From Flectonema sp. DT1601 (lineage: Eukaryota; Euglenozoa; Diplonemea; Diplonemida; Diplonemidae), in NCBI GenBank assembly GCA_964019425.1, contig OZ025847.1:154501-218500 (forward strand): a DNA stretch of 64,000 nucleotides, in the 5' to 3' direction. The position numbers and the translations under genes are program-made. Position 1 is the first letter of the stretch. Each line of letters starts with the position of its first letter. The notes below the pieces were generated by a model, which saw only the letters and a program-made list of their open reading frames with translations, made no database searches and had not been told where the DNA came from. Positions 53,775-62,404 of the stretch are shown here, in pieces.

Positions 53775-54518
53775 TTACAAAGTAGCAAATGGAGTCATGT
53801 TCGGAGTAAAAGGACACGTTGATGAAGAGAATCCAACATACCAATCAGATTGAGGAAACGGTCTGAGAACGTAAGAAGGTTTATTATTTTGATAAACAGA
53901 AATAATACTTTTATCATTCGCTCCTTTTATTGTAACATCAGCTGAGCATTTTGGGATTATCCAAACAGGCTGAGGAGAAGGTTCCGAATGAGAGTGTTCC
54001 TGTACTACTAACTGACCTCCTCCAGAAAGACTAATACACGTCTGATCAGATGTCAAGACCGGAGGTACTAAAAAATTTAAAGTCATATTCGCTACTGCAG
54101 GAATGATAATTACTTCACTGTGTCGTTCTTTACCAAATGATAATATGGTTACTCTATAGCTCGCAGATGGAATCTTTAAGTTGAAAGAGCCATGCTTAGC
54201 ATAAGCACTGTAATTATCTCCAAACCGAATAAGACAATGTTTAATTACCTTTCCTGATGTGAGATCCGTTACTGTCCCAGAGGCGTGAACTGAAATGTCT
54301 TTGCCGTAGTAGAATTCTTTTTTTTTTTTTTTTTTTTTTTCCTCAGTTTTTTTCTGTTCTTTCCTTACTTTTTTTGGTGCAATCACTCCCGGTGGAATAA
54401 TTTCAATTTTCTTTGGCTTTCTTCTTCTTAAATTCCTGACCATTGAGACTGCAGGTCCACGCGTATCAACAATCCTCTGCGTACTCAACGGTTCATTGTT
54501 ATCATATTCAGTGATCAT
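53775..54518 (-). CDS. Unknown 247-aa protein with a carboxypeptidase-regulatory-like beta-sandwich
   Basis: An N-terminal ~75 residues are basic, with a long lysine run, and precede a segment resembling carboxypeptidase regulatory-like (transthyretin-fold) domains: ASGTVTDLTSGKVIKHC, then GSFNLKIPSASYRVTILSFG (about 85-145). The C-terminal ~100 residues are beta-rich without an identified family. No signal peptide or membrane helix is visible, which is odd because this fold is usually extracellular. The start is supported by an acceptor (ACTCATTTAG, 54534-54536), 15 nt before the ATG. It lies 105 bp upstream of the VWA/lectin start in the same direction. The lysine run is encoded by a poly-A tract, so its length may vary or be mis-sequenced. 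Confidence 0.6.
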   Translation of the reverse strand: MITEYDNNEPLSTQRIVDTRGPAVSMVRNLRRRKPKKIEIIPPGVIAPKKVRKEQKKTEEKKKKKKKEFYYGKDISVHASGTVTDLTSGKVIKHCLIRFGDNYSAYAKHGSFNLKIPSASYRVTILSFGKERHSEVIIIPAVANMTLNFLVPPVLTSDQTCISLSGGGQLVVQEHSHSEPSPQPVWIIPKCSADVTIKGANDKSIISVYQNNKPSYVLRPFPQSDWYVGFSSSTCPFTPNMTPFATL

Positions 54519-54536
54519 CAGTATGACAAATAGCTA

Positions 54537-54853
54537 AATGAGTATTCCTCCCCACAGGAATATATAATCATAGCTTACATCTACCTGATAAAAGTAATTA
54601 TTTATGTGTGTCATCGGGTTTTTTTTATTCGTTTTAAAGAGAGAGGAAGACACAATTTGCACCATACTGGAGCGTGTAAATCCGACGAGTAAAAATCAGA
54701 GTACAAGAAACGACAAAGTGTTCAACATAATAAAAGCATAATTGCCTTTTATAATGAAAGGAAGGAAAAACTTTAATTTCATTTTATGTCAGTGCGACTA
54801 CCTGGTGCGTCTTGAAGAACGAGAACCTCTCCAACACAGCATGGTGATGCTTA
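54537..54853. other. Intergenic, ~317 bp
   Basis: Spacer between the 60-aa gene and the 247-aa gene; probably 3' UTR of the former. No gene seen. Confidence 0.7.
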
Positions 54854-55036
54854 CTACATTCCAGCTTGAACATAAAGAGCAGCCATTGAGTCAGAATCTG
54901 GTAGTTTCTTCAAACTCTTCAGACCGTATTTCTGTTGGTAGTGTTGTCCTCCGTCACACGGAGGAAGGCACTTCTTTCCATTAATACAATCCAACACCCG
55001 CTGTCTGTTCTCAGCTTCGGTTTTACCCTCTCCCAT
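54854..55036 (-). CDS. Small protein, tandem paralog 1 (60 aa)
   Basis: Begins MGEGKTEAENRQRVLDCING and ends ALYVQAGM. Nearly identical over its first 40 residues to the 67-aa neighbour at 55105-55308, so the two are a tandem duplicate. Contains CINGKKC and a CDGG motif; no family recognised, no signal peptide or membrane helix. The acceptor (CCTCTACAG, 55046-55048) is 9 nt before the ATG. Conservation of the N-terminal block and the C-terminal VQAGM, with a variable middle, argues that both are real genes. Confidence 0.75.
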   Translation of the reverse strand: MGEGKTEAENRQRVLDCINGKKCLPPCDGGQHYQQKYGLKSLKKLPDSDSMAALYVQAGM

Positions 55037-55045
55037 TTAATAAGT

Positions 55046-55048
55046 CTG
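55046..55048 (-). promoter_or_regulatory. Splice acceptor in a 68-bp intergenic gap
   Basis: Sense CATACCTCTACAG, 9 nt before the ATG of the 60-aa gene and 56 bp after the stop of the 67-aa gene. The gap is too small for a conventional promoter plus 5'-UTR intron, making it the best single argument for trans-splicing. Confidence 0.65.
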
Positions 55049-55104
55049 TAGAGGTATGTGTCTGATGAAGTGTCAATTAAGGTTTGGATTTGTTATAATA
55101 GTAT

Positions 55105-55308
55105 TCACATGCCAGCTTGAACAAACAACGCTGAAAGAGATTCTTGTTGTGGTAAACCTTTACCACTCCCAGTCACGATAGACATGCTTTTCAAACCATA
55201 TTTCTGTTGGTAACCCTGTCCTCCGTCAGATGGAGGAAGGCATTTCTTTCCATTAATACAATCCAACACTCGCTGTCTATTCTCAGCTTCAGTTTTACCC
55301 TCTCCCAT
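55105..55308 (-). CDS. Small protein, tandem paralog 2 (67 aa)
   Basis: Same N-terminal block as the 60-aa neighbour (MGEGKTEAENRQRVLDCING) and the same C-terminal VQAGM, with a seven-residue longer Ser/Gly-rich middle. CINGKKC is kept, but the CDGG cysteine is serine here. The acceptor (TCTTCACCAG, 55320-55322) lies 11 nt before the ATG. Function unknown. Only 68 bp separate its stop from the next start. Confidence 0.75.
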   Translation of the reverse strand: MGEGKTEAENRQRVLDCINGKKCLPPSDGGQGYQQKYGLKSMSIVTGSGKGLPQQESLSALFVQAGM

Positions 55309-55456
55309 TTAATAGGTGTCTGGTGAAGAAGGTGAGGATGAATGATGTTCGTGTGGGGAGAACACAAATTATCAAAAGTATAAATACGGATGGCGTAAGC
55401 CTAATAATGTTGAAAGGAAAAGAAAATTAATTGCATGTCATTATTAAAAAAAGTAT

Positions 55457-55669
55457 TCAACCGAGTTCAATCTCCTCTCGCTGCATTGCCATTGAGACTT
55501 CTGCCGCGATGTCAGCAACCGTTCTGTTGGTTGTGATGTTTTGCTTGTTTTCTTTATTTTTATTTTTCATCGTCTTTCTAATTTCTTCAACTTGACGATG
55601 TAAATTCACAGCGAGCAACTCTCGCTGTCTTCTGTCAGATGACGCGAAGGAAACCTTTCGATTAAGCAT
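55457..55669 (-). CDS. Small helical protein, 70 aa from first in-frame ATG (unknown)
   Basis: Basic, helical small protein starting MLNRKVSFASSDRRQREL and ending MQREEIELG. The frame continues upstream to 55708 but without an ATG. A strong acceptor (TTCTTTTGTAACAG, 55734-55736) lies 64 nt upstream, and a two-codon upstream ORF intervenes. About 90 bp further upstream a minus-strand ATG opens MSEFVDNPFNDSKEEEK and then stops; it resembles an NPF-bearing N-terminus and might be a first exon, but I find no donor that joins them. Treat the start as uncertain. Confidence 0.5.
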   Translation of the reverse strand: MLNRKVSFASSDRRQRELLAVNLHRQVEEIRKTMKNKNKENKQNITTNRTVADIAAEVSMAMQREEIELG

Positions 55670-55902
55670 GTTCACTGAGAGATTATTTATAACAGAACTC
55701 AACAACACTATTAGTCCATCGTTTCTGTTAATCCTGTTACAAAAGAAATAGCAATACTTCTTTATTTATTTATTTATTTTTCTTCTTCTTTCGAATCATT
55801 GAATGGATTATCAACAAACTCAGACATTTTGGTTAGAAAAGAGTAATAAAAAATGAGAGACAGATTTTAAGTTTTTTTTAAATCTCATCGCAGAGAGGGT
55901 TG

Positions 55903-56337
55903 TTAAGGTGTTTGCGCATCATTCCGATACTCAGACATGACCGAAAGTAACGAACTGTAACATGTATCATATGTATTTGATTGAAGTGGTGTTTTGGACT
56001 TTTCTGGCATCTTATCAAACGACGTACTATTCGAGGGTTCTCTAACTTGTGACTTAGATTTATTCCCATCAAGGTGATCAGCAACATTACACACATGAGT
56101 CTTAAGCAAGTCGGTTTCTGATTCTTGTTGAAATTTATTTTCATAAGTTGGAATCTCACCATTTTTATTTAAAGAGACACATGATGGGATTGGTCCTCCC
56201 TCGCAGGGTCCTACTGTTGAGCCATCCCACTGAGAGACGACACCGTCTTTGGTTGTGATTAAGCCACCAGATATGTCTTTGACACACACTTCTGGCCATT
56301 CATCCTCCATGGCTATCATAGATCCAGTCACCGACAT
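55903..56337 (-). CDS. Unknown Ser/Thr-rich 144-aa protein
   Basis: Starts MSVTGSMIAMEDEWPEV. The N-terminal half contains DISGGLITTKDGVVSQWDGS and several cysteines; the C-terminal half is Ser/Lys/Thr-rich and probably disordered. No family recognised. The frame is open upstream through a homopolymer-rich stretch, but an acceptor (TTACCATCAG, 56348-56350) 10 nt before this ATG sets the start. It lies in the tight same-direction cluster of small genes at 53.8-56.3 kb. Confidence 0.6.
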   Translation of the reverse strand: MSVTGSMIAMEDEWPEVCVKDISGGLITTKDGVVSQWDGSTVGPCEGGPIPSCVSLNKNGEIPTYENKFQQESETDLLKTHVCNVADHLDGNKSKSQVREPSNSTSFDKMPEKSKTPLQSNTYDTCYSSLLSVMSEYRNDAQTP

Positions 56338-56350
56338 ATTGTATTCCCTG

Positions 56351-56967
56351 ATGGTAAATACATGTGATTTACTTTCGGGGAAAGAGAAAAAAAAAAAGTG
56401 TTTTTTTTTTTTTTCAAAAATCGTTTTCATTTTTTCCTCAGGTTGACGGTCTTGTAAGGATACCCCCCCGATAAGAACGAAGGGCAAGAAACAGAAAGAC
56501 TAACCGTATTCCTGTGCCTACCCAGACAGAGTTTTTTTTTTTTTTTTTTTTTGCAGTATCTCCTCCAAGTTTGAGATTAGCTTTATTTAACAATAATTGA
56601 AGTGAGGTAGAATAACCCGTCTTTTTGCTTCCAACGAACAATGAACTTCACATAATTTCCGAATGGAACTAATTCCATCCGGTCATTCAAGAGGAGGTTT
56701 TTTCAGTCATCCGAAGGCTCCCCTAACAAGAAAAAAAAAAAAAAAAAAAAAAAAATTTAAATAGGGGAAAATCAAAAAAACCAGACTACAAAACAATATC
56801 AAAATAGTATTTCACATATGGGAGTGACGGAAAAAAAAAAAAAAAGAAGAAAAAAATGAACGAAGACGAAGACGATTGAGTGATTTATTGTTCAGACGCA
56901 CTCTTTGATTATACTAACTTAGTAGGACGTACAACTGTGTTGTTGTTGTTTTTGTTTTTTTATAACT
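56351..56967. other. Intergenic, ~617 bp
   Basis: Poly-A/T runs near 56400, 56531-56552 and 56731-56754. A minus-strand stretch at about 56558-56640 has coding-like composition, but no start or join could be assigned. Otherwise the 3' flank of the UBE2J gene. Confidence 0.55.
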
Positions 56968-57639
56968 TTATATATAGTAACCAATAGAAAAACAATAAAT
57001 AAATAAAATAAAAAAACAGTACAAAAAAAAACATACAATTATCGCAAACGCTATCATCAGAATTGAAAATCCCGTAGTAGAGGAAGTAGACGGCGATATA
57101 TTCGTATTTAAATTACTCGTATCCTCGATTCGTAATTTTATAAGTTGATCCCTTGCTTCCTCAGCTTTATCAGGAAATAGTTTTACCCATGTCGGGCTAT
57201 TTAAATTAAACAATAAGCTTCTTTTTGCAAACTCTCGTTTGTCAGCTGTACTAGACTTTATTGAGCCGTATGTATCTGCTTCTTCTAGCATGAAGCTTAA
57301 GAATCCAGTCAAAATCGATGAAACAGACCAAAGGGGATTCCACTCTTTGGGATGAAAATCACTCATTGAGAAGCATAATCGTTGTCCTGTTTTGAACCTT
57401 CCATTCGGGGTTAACATATACACGCTTGGAGGGTTGTATGGAAAATCACTTGGAAATTCTAATTTTCCGTGATATAACCCGCCGTGATATGGGCTCTCAG
57501 GAGGTCCCTCAACCGTGTAATGCCAACAAAGAATATTAGATTCTTCTGGATGTGCCATAATATAAGGTGGTGGATTTTGGTTCAGCATCCTATAGTCAGT
57601 TGTAAGTCTTCGGACACATTCAGGATTCCCGACACCCAT
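56968..57639 (-). CDS. ER tail-anchored ubiquitin-conjugating enzyme E2 J type (UBE2J/Ubc6-like)
   Basis: 223-aa E2 enzyme that takes ubiquitin from E1 and works with ER ligases in degradation of misfolded proteins (ERAD). The UBC fold spans ~8-160. The catalytic cysteine is C89 in RLCFSMSDFHPKEWNP, the J-class signature lacking the usual HPN histidine arrangement. WSVSSILTGFLSFMLEE is also typical of the class. A Ser/Thr/Asn-rich linker leads to a C-terminal hydrophobic anchor (from ~192 to the end), giving a cytosolic catalytic domain on the ER membrane. The ATG follows a sense-strand poly-A run; the AG upstream is only moderate. Family call is firm; J1 versus J2 is not decided. Confidence 0.92.
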   Translation of the reverse strand: MGVGNPECVRRLTTDYRMLNQNPPPYIMAHPEESNILCWHYTVEGPPESPYHGGLYHGKLEFPSDFPYNPPSVYMLTPNGRFKTGQRLCFSMSDFHPKEWNPLWSVSSILTGFLSFMLEEADTYGSIKSSTADKREFAKRSLLFNLNSPTWVKLFPDKAEEARDQLIKLRIEDTSNLNTNISPSTSSTTGFSILMIAFAIIVCFFLYCFFILFIYCFSIGYYI

Positions 57640-59598
57640 ATTTTTTTTTTTTTTTTTTTTTTCTCTTGTTGTTTTAACAAAAAAATAACAAAAATTAGAT
57701 TACCACAAAAAAAAAAACATTATAAAATTAATATCATCCAATTGCACCAAGAACTTGCAAAGCTGTTCCTCTCGTCTTTCTCAAAAATAAGACGAGAATA
57801 CAACTGCGTACCTCAGATGAGAAAAAACGAGGCTCACGATTAAAAAAATTTTTTTTTTTTTCCCCCTATAAAAAAAAACAGGGGGGAAAAAAAGAAAAAA
57901 AAAGAGACGAAAAAAAAGAGCGGCTGCAAAAAAAAAAAGGGTAAACAAAACAAAAAAATAAGACCAACTCGCAATCGTTTTAGTTTTTTTTTTTTTTTTT
58001 TTTTTTCGAATAAAAAGCTCTGCTCCCCCTTTTCATTCTTTATGTATATTAGGGCAAAGCTCTCTCAAGGCAAAGCGTTTGCCAAAAAGTGCCAATTCTT
58101 GAAATATTTTTTAGGAACACTTCTTGGGACTTAATACGACAAATTAAAAATATTTTGTCTTTGGATCGGAAAACTACCTCTGAAAATCATCAACAAAGGA
58201 AGGAACCCTACCGATGATTTCTAATCAACATAGAGCTCTTTGGGTAAAAAAAAGGGTGATGCATTTATTTACCACAGTTATGTTTTTTTTTTTTTTTTTC
58301 CCTGTGTCCAATCTATTTTCAAATTGAAAAATAGACGTACTAATAATAATAGTAATTCTCCATTGAACCCCGACGAAGAATCCTGGTTGGAACAACGTAG
58401 TACCTGTTTGAATCTTCCAAAACAAGTATTAAAACAACCGGATTGGAAGCGTGTGTTGACAATTCAAACCATTCAAGAGAACAATTTGAAAGAAGAAAAA
58501 AAATTCCGTTAAAAAAAAAAAAAAAAAGCTTTCCGACAGATCATTAGAAGCTACAGTCACAAAGAAGTCGGAAGCAAAAGGGAGTTTAAAAAGGGAAGCT
58601 ATTGTTCTCCCATCGTCCGAAATAGAATATTTGTGCAAGTTGAAGGGAGGGATTGTTTTTTTTTTTTTTTTTTTTTTTTTCTGCTCTCTCCCTCTCTGAT
58701 ACATGAAATTCAGGGGGAAAAAGGATGACTTTCCCGAATATAATACAAAAAATCAAAAGCGGCTATCCCTTTTCTTAACGCGATACGATTCTTTTTTTTT
58801 TTTTCTTACTCTGCCATTTTTTTTTTTATTTTTCCTCCTAAACCGATCGTCGATTAAGATACAGAAAACAGACTCGCAGGTAAACATAAAAGGTCACTTA
58901 GGACCCTTCTCTGATTGCCGACAGTGAAGAGCCAAGGATTATTATTTTATTTTTTTTTTTAAATTCCTCTCTTTCGCCAAGCGTCTTTCCATCCAAACTT
59001 ATATGATACAATTAAACTGTAAATTTCTTTTTTTCTATCGTCGTAGATAAAAAAAAAGAAGAAAAAGAAGAAGAACAGAAGAGAAGAAAAAAACTACCAC
59101 ATTCATCTTATTTATTCTTTTCCTTCCTTCTCCCCCCCCATTTCACTCTCAAAGAAAACTCTTAAGTCGTTTGAACGAGTTTATTCTTTTTTCTCACTTT
59201 AATACAAAAAAAAGGACACCACTGAAATGTCAATACCGTCGTGTGTGATTGAAACATAACAGTTTCACCGTTATGCTTTCTCTAAAATTGAAAAAAAATA
59301 AAGATCGCTTTAGATCTTAACCTAACCGTGATGATACGATATGTTTTCTTAAAGAGGATTTTGCTTTTTTCGTGTCTATCCTCCATTTATATAGAAATTT
59401 CTGACAGCGTGAAGCTAAATTGAAAAGCGGTTCACATAACTAAAAATAGATCAAAAAAAAAAAAAAAAAAAAAACAAGGGGGAAAATATTATTCATAATT
59501 ACCATTTTACGGGTTTACTTTTTTTTTTTTAGCTGACTTGCTCCTTTTTTTTCCTCTCTGCAGTCTCAATGAGTTCAACGTCTATCATCATAATAATA
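57640..59598. other. ~1.96-kb intergenic region
   Basis: Dense poly-A/T runs. On the plus strand between about 58330 and 58930 four short stretches separated by homopolymers have coding-like composition (one includes NPDEESWLEQRS and QPDWKRVLTIQTIQ). No consistent gene model could be built, and a plus-strand gene would break the otherwise uniform direction. Nothing else recognised. Confidence 0.5.
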
Positions 59599-61548
59599 TT
59601 AGGTGGTCGCTGGCGCGATTAAGTCTTCCTGTTTTTATTATCATTATTTTTTTTCTTCTATTTTATACGTCTCCTTAATGTGGTATCATATTTTTTTTTT
59701 GTATTAGAAAAACTAAAAATACCTTTCCATGGGTTCCTATGTTAGCTACAGCAGGATCTGTTTCCAAGATTGGGAATCTTTCCTCATCGAACTTACCTCC
59801 GTATGTAGGAGCCACCTGATTGTTTTGTTTTTTGTTGTTGTTATTTAAAACTAAATACATGGTTAGTGCATAATATGAAAAAAAGAATAACTCAACACAC
59901 CTTGACTACCGTATGAAGAGGCATACTCAAGTTGGTGCAAAACTCTGGTTTCCTATCTACTAAGTATGCATATATAACACGAAGAACAGCTTGGTGAGAG
60001 ATAATCAAAAGTGGTTTCTTAGATCGCTCTGCCTCAACTATTACAGGTTCAAGTCTGGCAGTAAGATCATGGTAGGATTCACCTGATGGGTAGCGATACC
60101 AATATTTATCTTTTTGACGTCTGTTGTATTCCTCTGCAGCTCTTTCTTTGATCTCTTCATACGTAAGACCATCATAAATTCCAGCATCAATCTCCTCTAA
60201 TGCTCTCCAATACACTACAGGAAAACTCCCTAACAAAGGCAATGATGTCATTCTTGTTCTAAGTAGAGTGCTACACCATATCTCAAGTCCGGGCGGTGCG
60301 TGGTCTAATAACCAAAGTCTCAGTTCTTGTGCATATTGTTCTCCGAATGGAGTGAGACCAGAGTTTCCACCTATCCTTCCCAATAAGTTATAATCAGATT
60401 GTCCGTGTCTAGATAAGAATATCGGCTGCATTGATAAATTTACGTTAAGTAAGAAATTAGCTACTCGACAAGGAACATATCCGTGTACCCTATTTACTTC
60501 AAGGTCAGAACCACCATTTCCCATTCTGATGTAGGAGACTGAGTCGATTAGTGGTTCGTATGCTTCTTCGTAGAACGTGAGTCGCTCATCGAATTGAGCT
60601 GACGCTTCTAATTCTGTGAGACTACTAAAGCTGCTGCTGTTTTTTAAAGTCAGTTTTTTGTATCGATGAAGTCTTATTGGGTCGTCTTCAGTAACTTCTA
60701 AAAATAAGATTCGGTCTTCATCGAGAACCTCTGCCAGCTTCGAATGAATTATTTCACGTCGTTTTTGCTGAACGTTTTGACCATCAAGGATCCCTATCTT
60801 ACCTCCCTTACGCATCCACTCGATCATATCATTCAGTGCTTGTGTTACGTGGGCATCCCTCTTCTCTGAACTATCTGAGTTGTTGTGGTCAAAATATTGA
60901 GGTGGGAATTTCTTTTCTTTGTTGTTGTCTTCTTGATCACCAGTTTCACCTCTTCTGTACATATGAACTTGAAAAGCACAGGCTTCAAGACCCAACCATG
61001 ATAAGAATCGTACAATTCTTCTTGTGACATAAGACTTTCCTCTTCCAGGAAGCCCAACAGTTACTATCGCCAAAGGTCTTCCAGTGAAGGCACCCAGAGC
61101 TTCGTAGTTTGTTTTTGCTACAGGTCCGATCTTGCCACTGGGCTGACCTTGTTGCTCCACTGAGTGCATACCGCTACCCATGGCAGACGCATCGATGTAA
61201 ACCCTTGACGGGTCTGTTTCTCCCGTCATGTGAACCGCCTGATAATAAAAGTAATTAAAGTACTTAAAAATACTTAACAAAACAAACAATATTACAAAGT
61301 AGTAAACTCGTTAGAGAAACTTAAAGAAGGAGAATAGGGTTTTTTAATTAGTGATAACTAAATACTTTATAAGAATTCGTATTTTGCTCTAACACTGCAG
61401 TCTTTGGCTGTACGCATAGTGCTGGTGGACATCTTCCAGGCTTGGCACCAAATGATGTGTTAACTTTCACCCAATTATTTACAGTGACGTTCCACTCACT
61501 GCAAATATGATCAACGTTGTCAGTCTTGTGGTAGTATTCGGAAGACAT
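59599..61548 (-). CDS. 6-phosphofructo-2-kinase/fructose-2,6-bisphosphatase (four exons)
   Basis: 547-aa bifunctional enzyme that makes and removes fructose 2,6-bisphosphate. Exons: 61366-61548, 59901-61238, 59723-59815, 59599-59628; introns 127, 85 and 94 bp, all phase 0. The kinase half has Walker A GLPGRGKS (123-130) and ILDGQNVQQKRRE where the family has the FDATN..RERR motif. The phosphatase half has the phospho-histidine motif SRHGQSDYN (H339), GRIGGNSGLT, EEIDAGIYDGLTYEEI and ISHQAVLR (second catalytic His near 480). Exon 3 supplies the usual tail after LHTVVK (VAPTYGG). The last exon gives only nine residues, EDLIAPATT. The N-terminal exon (61 aa) is unrecognised. Both active sites look intact. 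An acceptor TAG at 61569-61571 lies 20 nt before the ATG. Confidence 0.9.
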
Positions 61549-61571
61549 GTCGATTATTTTTTTTGTTGCTA

Positions 61572-61729
61572 TTTTTTTGAAGAAAAAAAATATTAATTAA
61601 TAAAATAATAGCAGTATCACACAAAAAGAGGAGGGGCAAAAAAAATGAAATTTTCAAGAGCCATAAAAGGCTGAACGAAAAAGAGAGTTAATGAAGATCA
61701 AGAACACTGGAGGGGACGCGGGGGATGAG

Positions 61730-61771
<42 letters not shown>

Positions 61772-62065
61772 TCTGGTCTTTCTCCCATCACCCATTACAT
61801 TACTCCTGAAAACGGATAATCATTACTTCTCGGAAAATTAGAAAACTAGGATAGATTCCCGTACAGAAACATGATGCATTCAGAGAGTACAAGAGAGGGT
61901 GCGTCCTATTCCCTTTTGGTTTGTGTGTAACAGGGAGAGCCAAAAAGAAATTCGCTTGAAGGGGGAAAATGTGAAAAGGGTGGGATTTTAAAAAAAAATT
62001 TAAAAAAAAAAAAAACTTTGCTATCGATCGAGTTAATGTCAGTTATAATCCAGAAAAAGCAGCTC

Positions 62066-62097
<32 letters not shown>

Positions 62098-62404
62098 CAA
62101 GTTGGTAAGTAATACATTAAGACAAACACCTGCTGCAAGATCCTCTCTCAGTTAACGATTTGAGGGACTGGGCTCAAGGAGAATATGGGGAAAAAAATAA
62201 TAAAAATCATCATAAAAAAAAAAAAAAAAATAAAAAAAAAAAATCGCACAGGCTATCGTCACCATGTAACCCCAAGGCTAGTGGCAAAAGAGAAGGGCAG
62301 GCGCATCGAGCATAGCGCAAAAGGGTTTAAAAAAAAAAAAAAAGCAAAAACAAGAACAAGAATAAGAAAAAAAAACGTTTGTCTTCAGAATATAAAAACC
62401 ACTA
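61572..62404. other. Intergenic, ~830 bp
   Basis: A/T homopolymers dominate, with a poly-A of about 38 at 61732-61769 and others near 62000, 62070-62097 and 62215-62243. Presumed 3' UTR of the Hsp70-like gene and acceptor region of PFK-2/FBPase-2. No gene seen. Confidence 0.65.

Noticed and set aside
56338-56487. N-terminal extension of the 144-aa gene through a poly-Lys/poly-Phe stretch
   Set aside because: It is encoded by homopolymer tracts and lies upstream of a good acceptor placed 10 nt before the chosen ATG.
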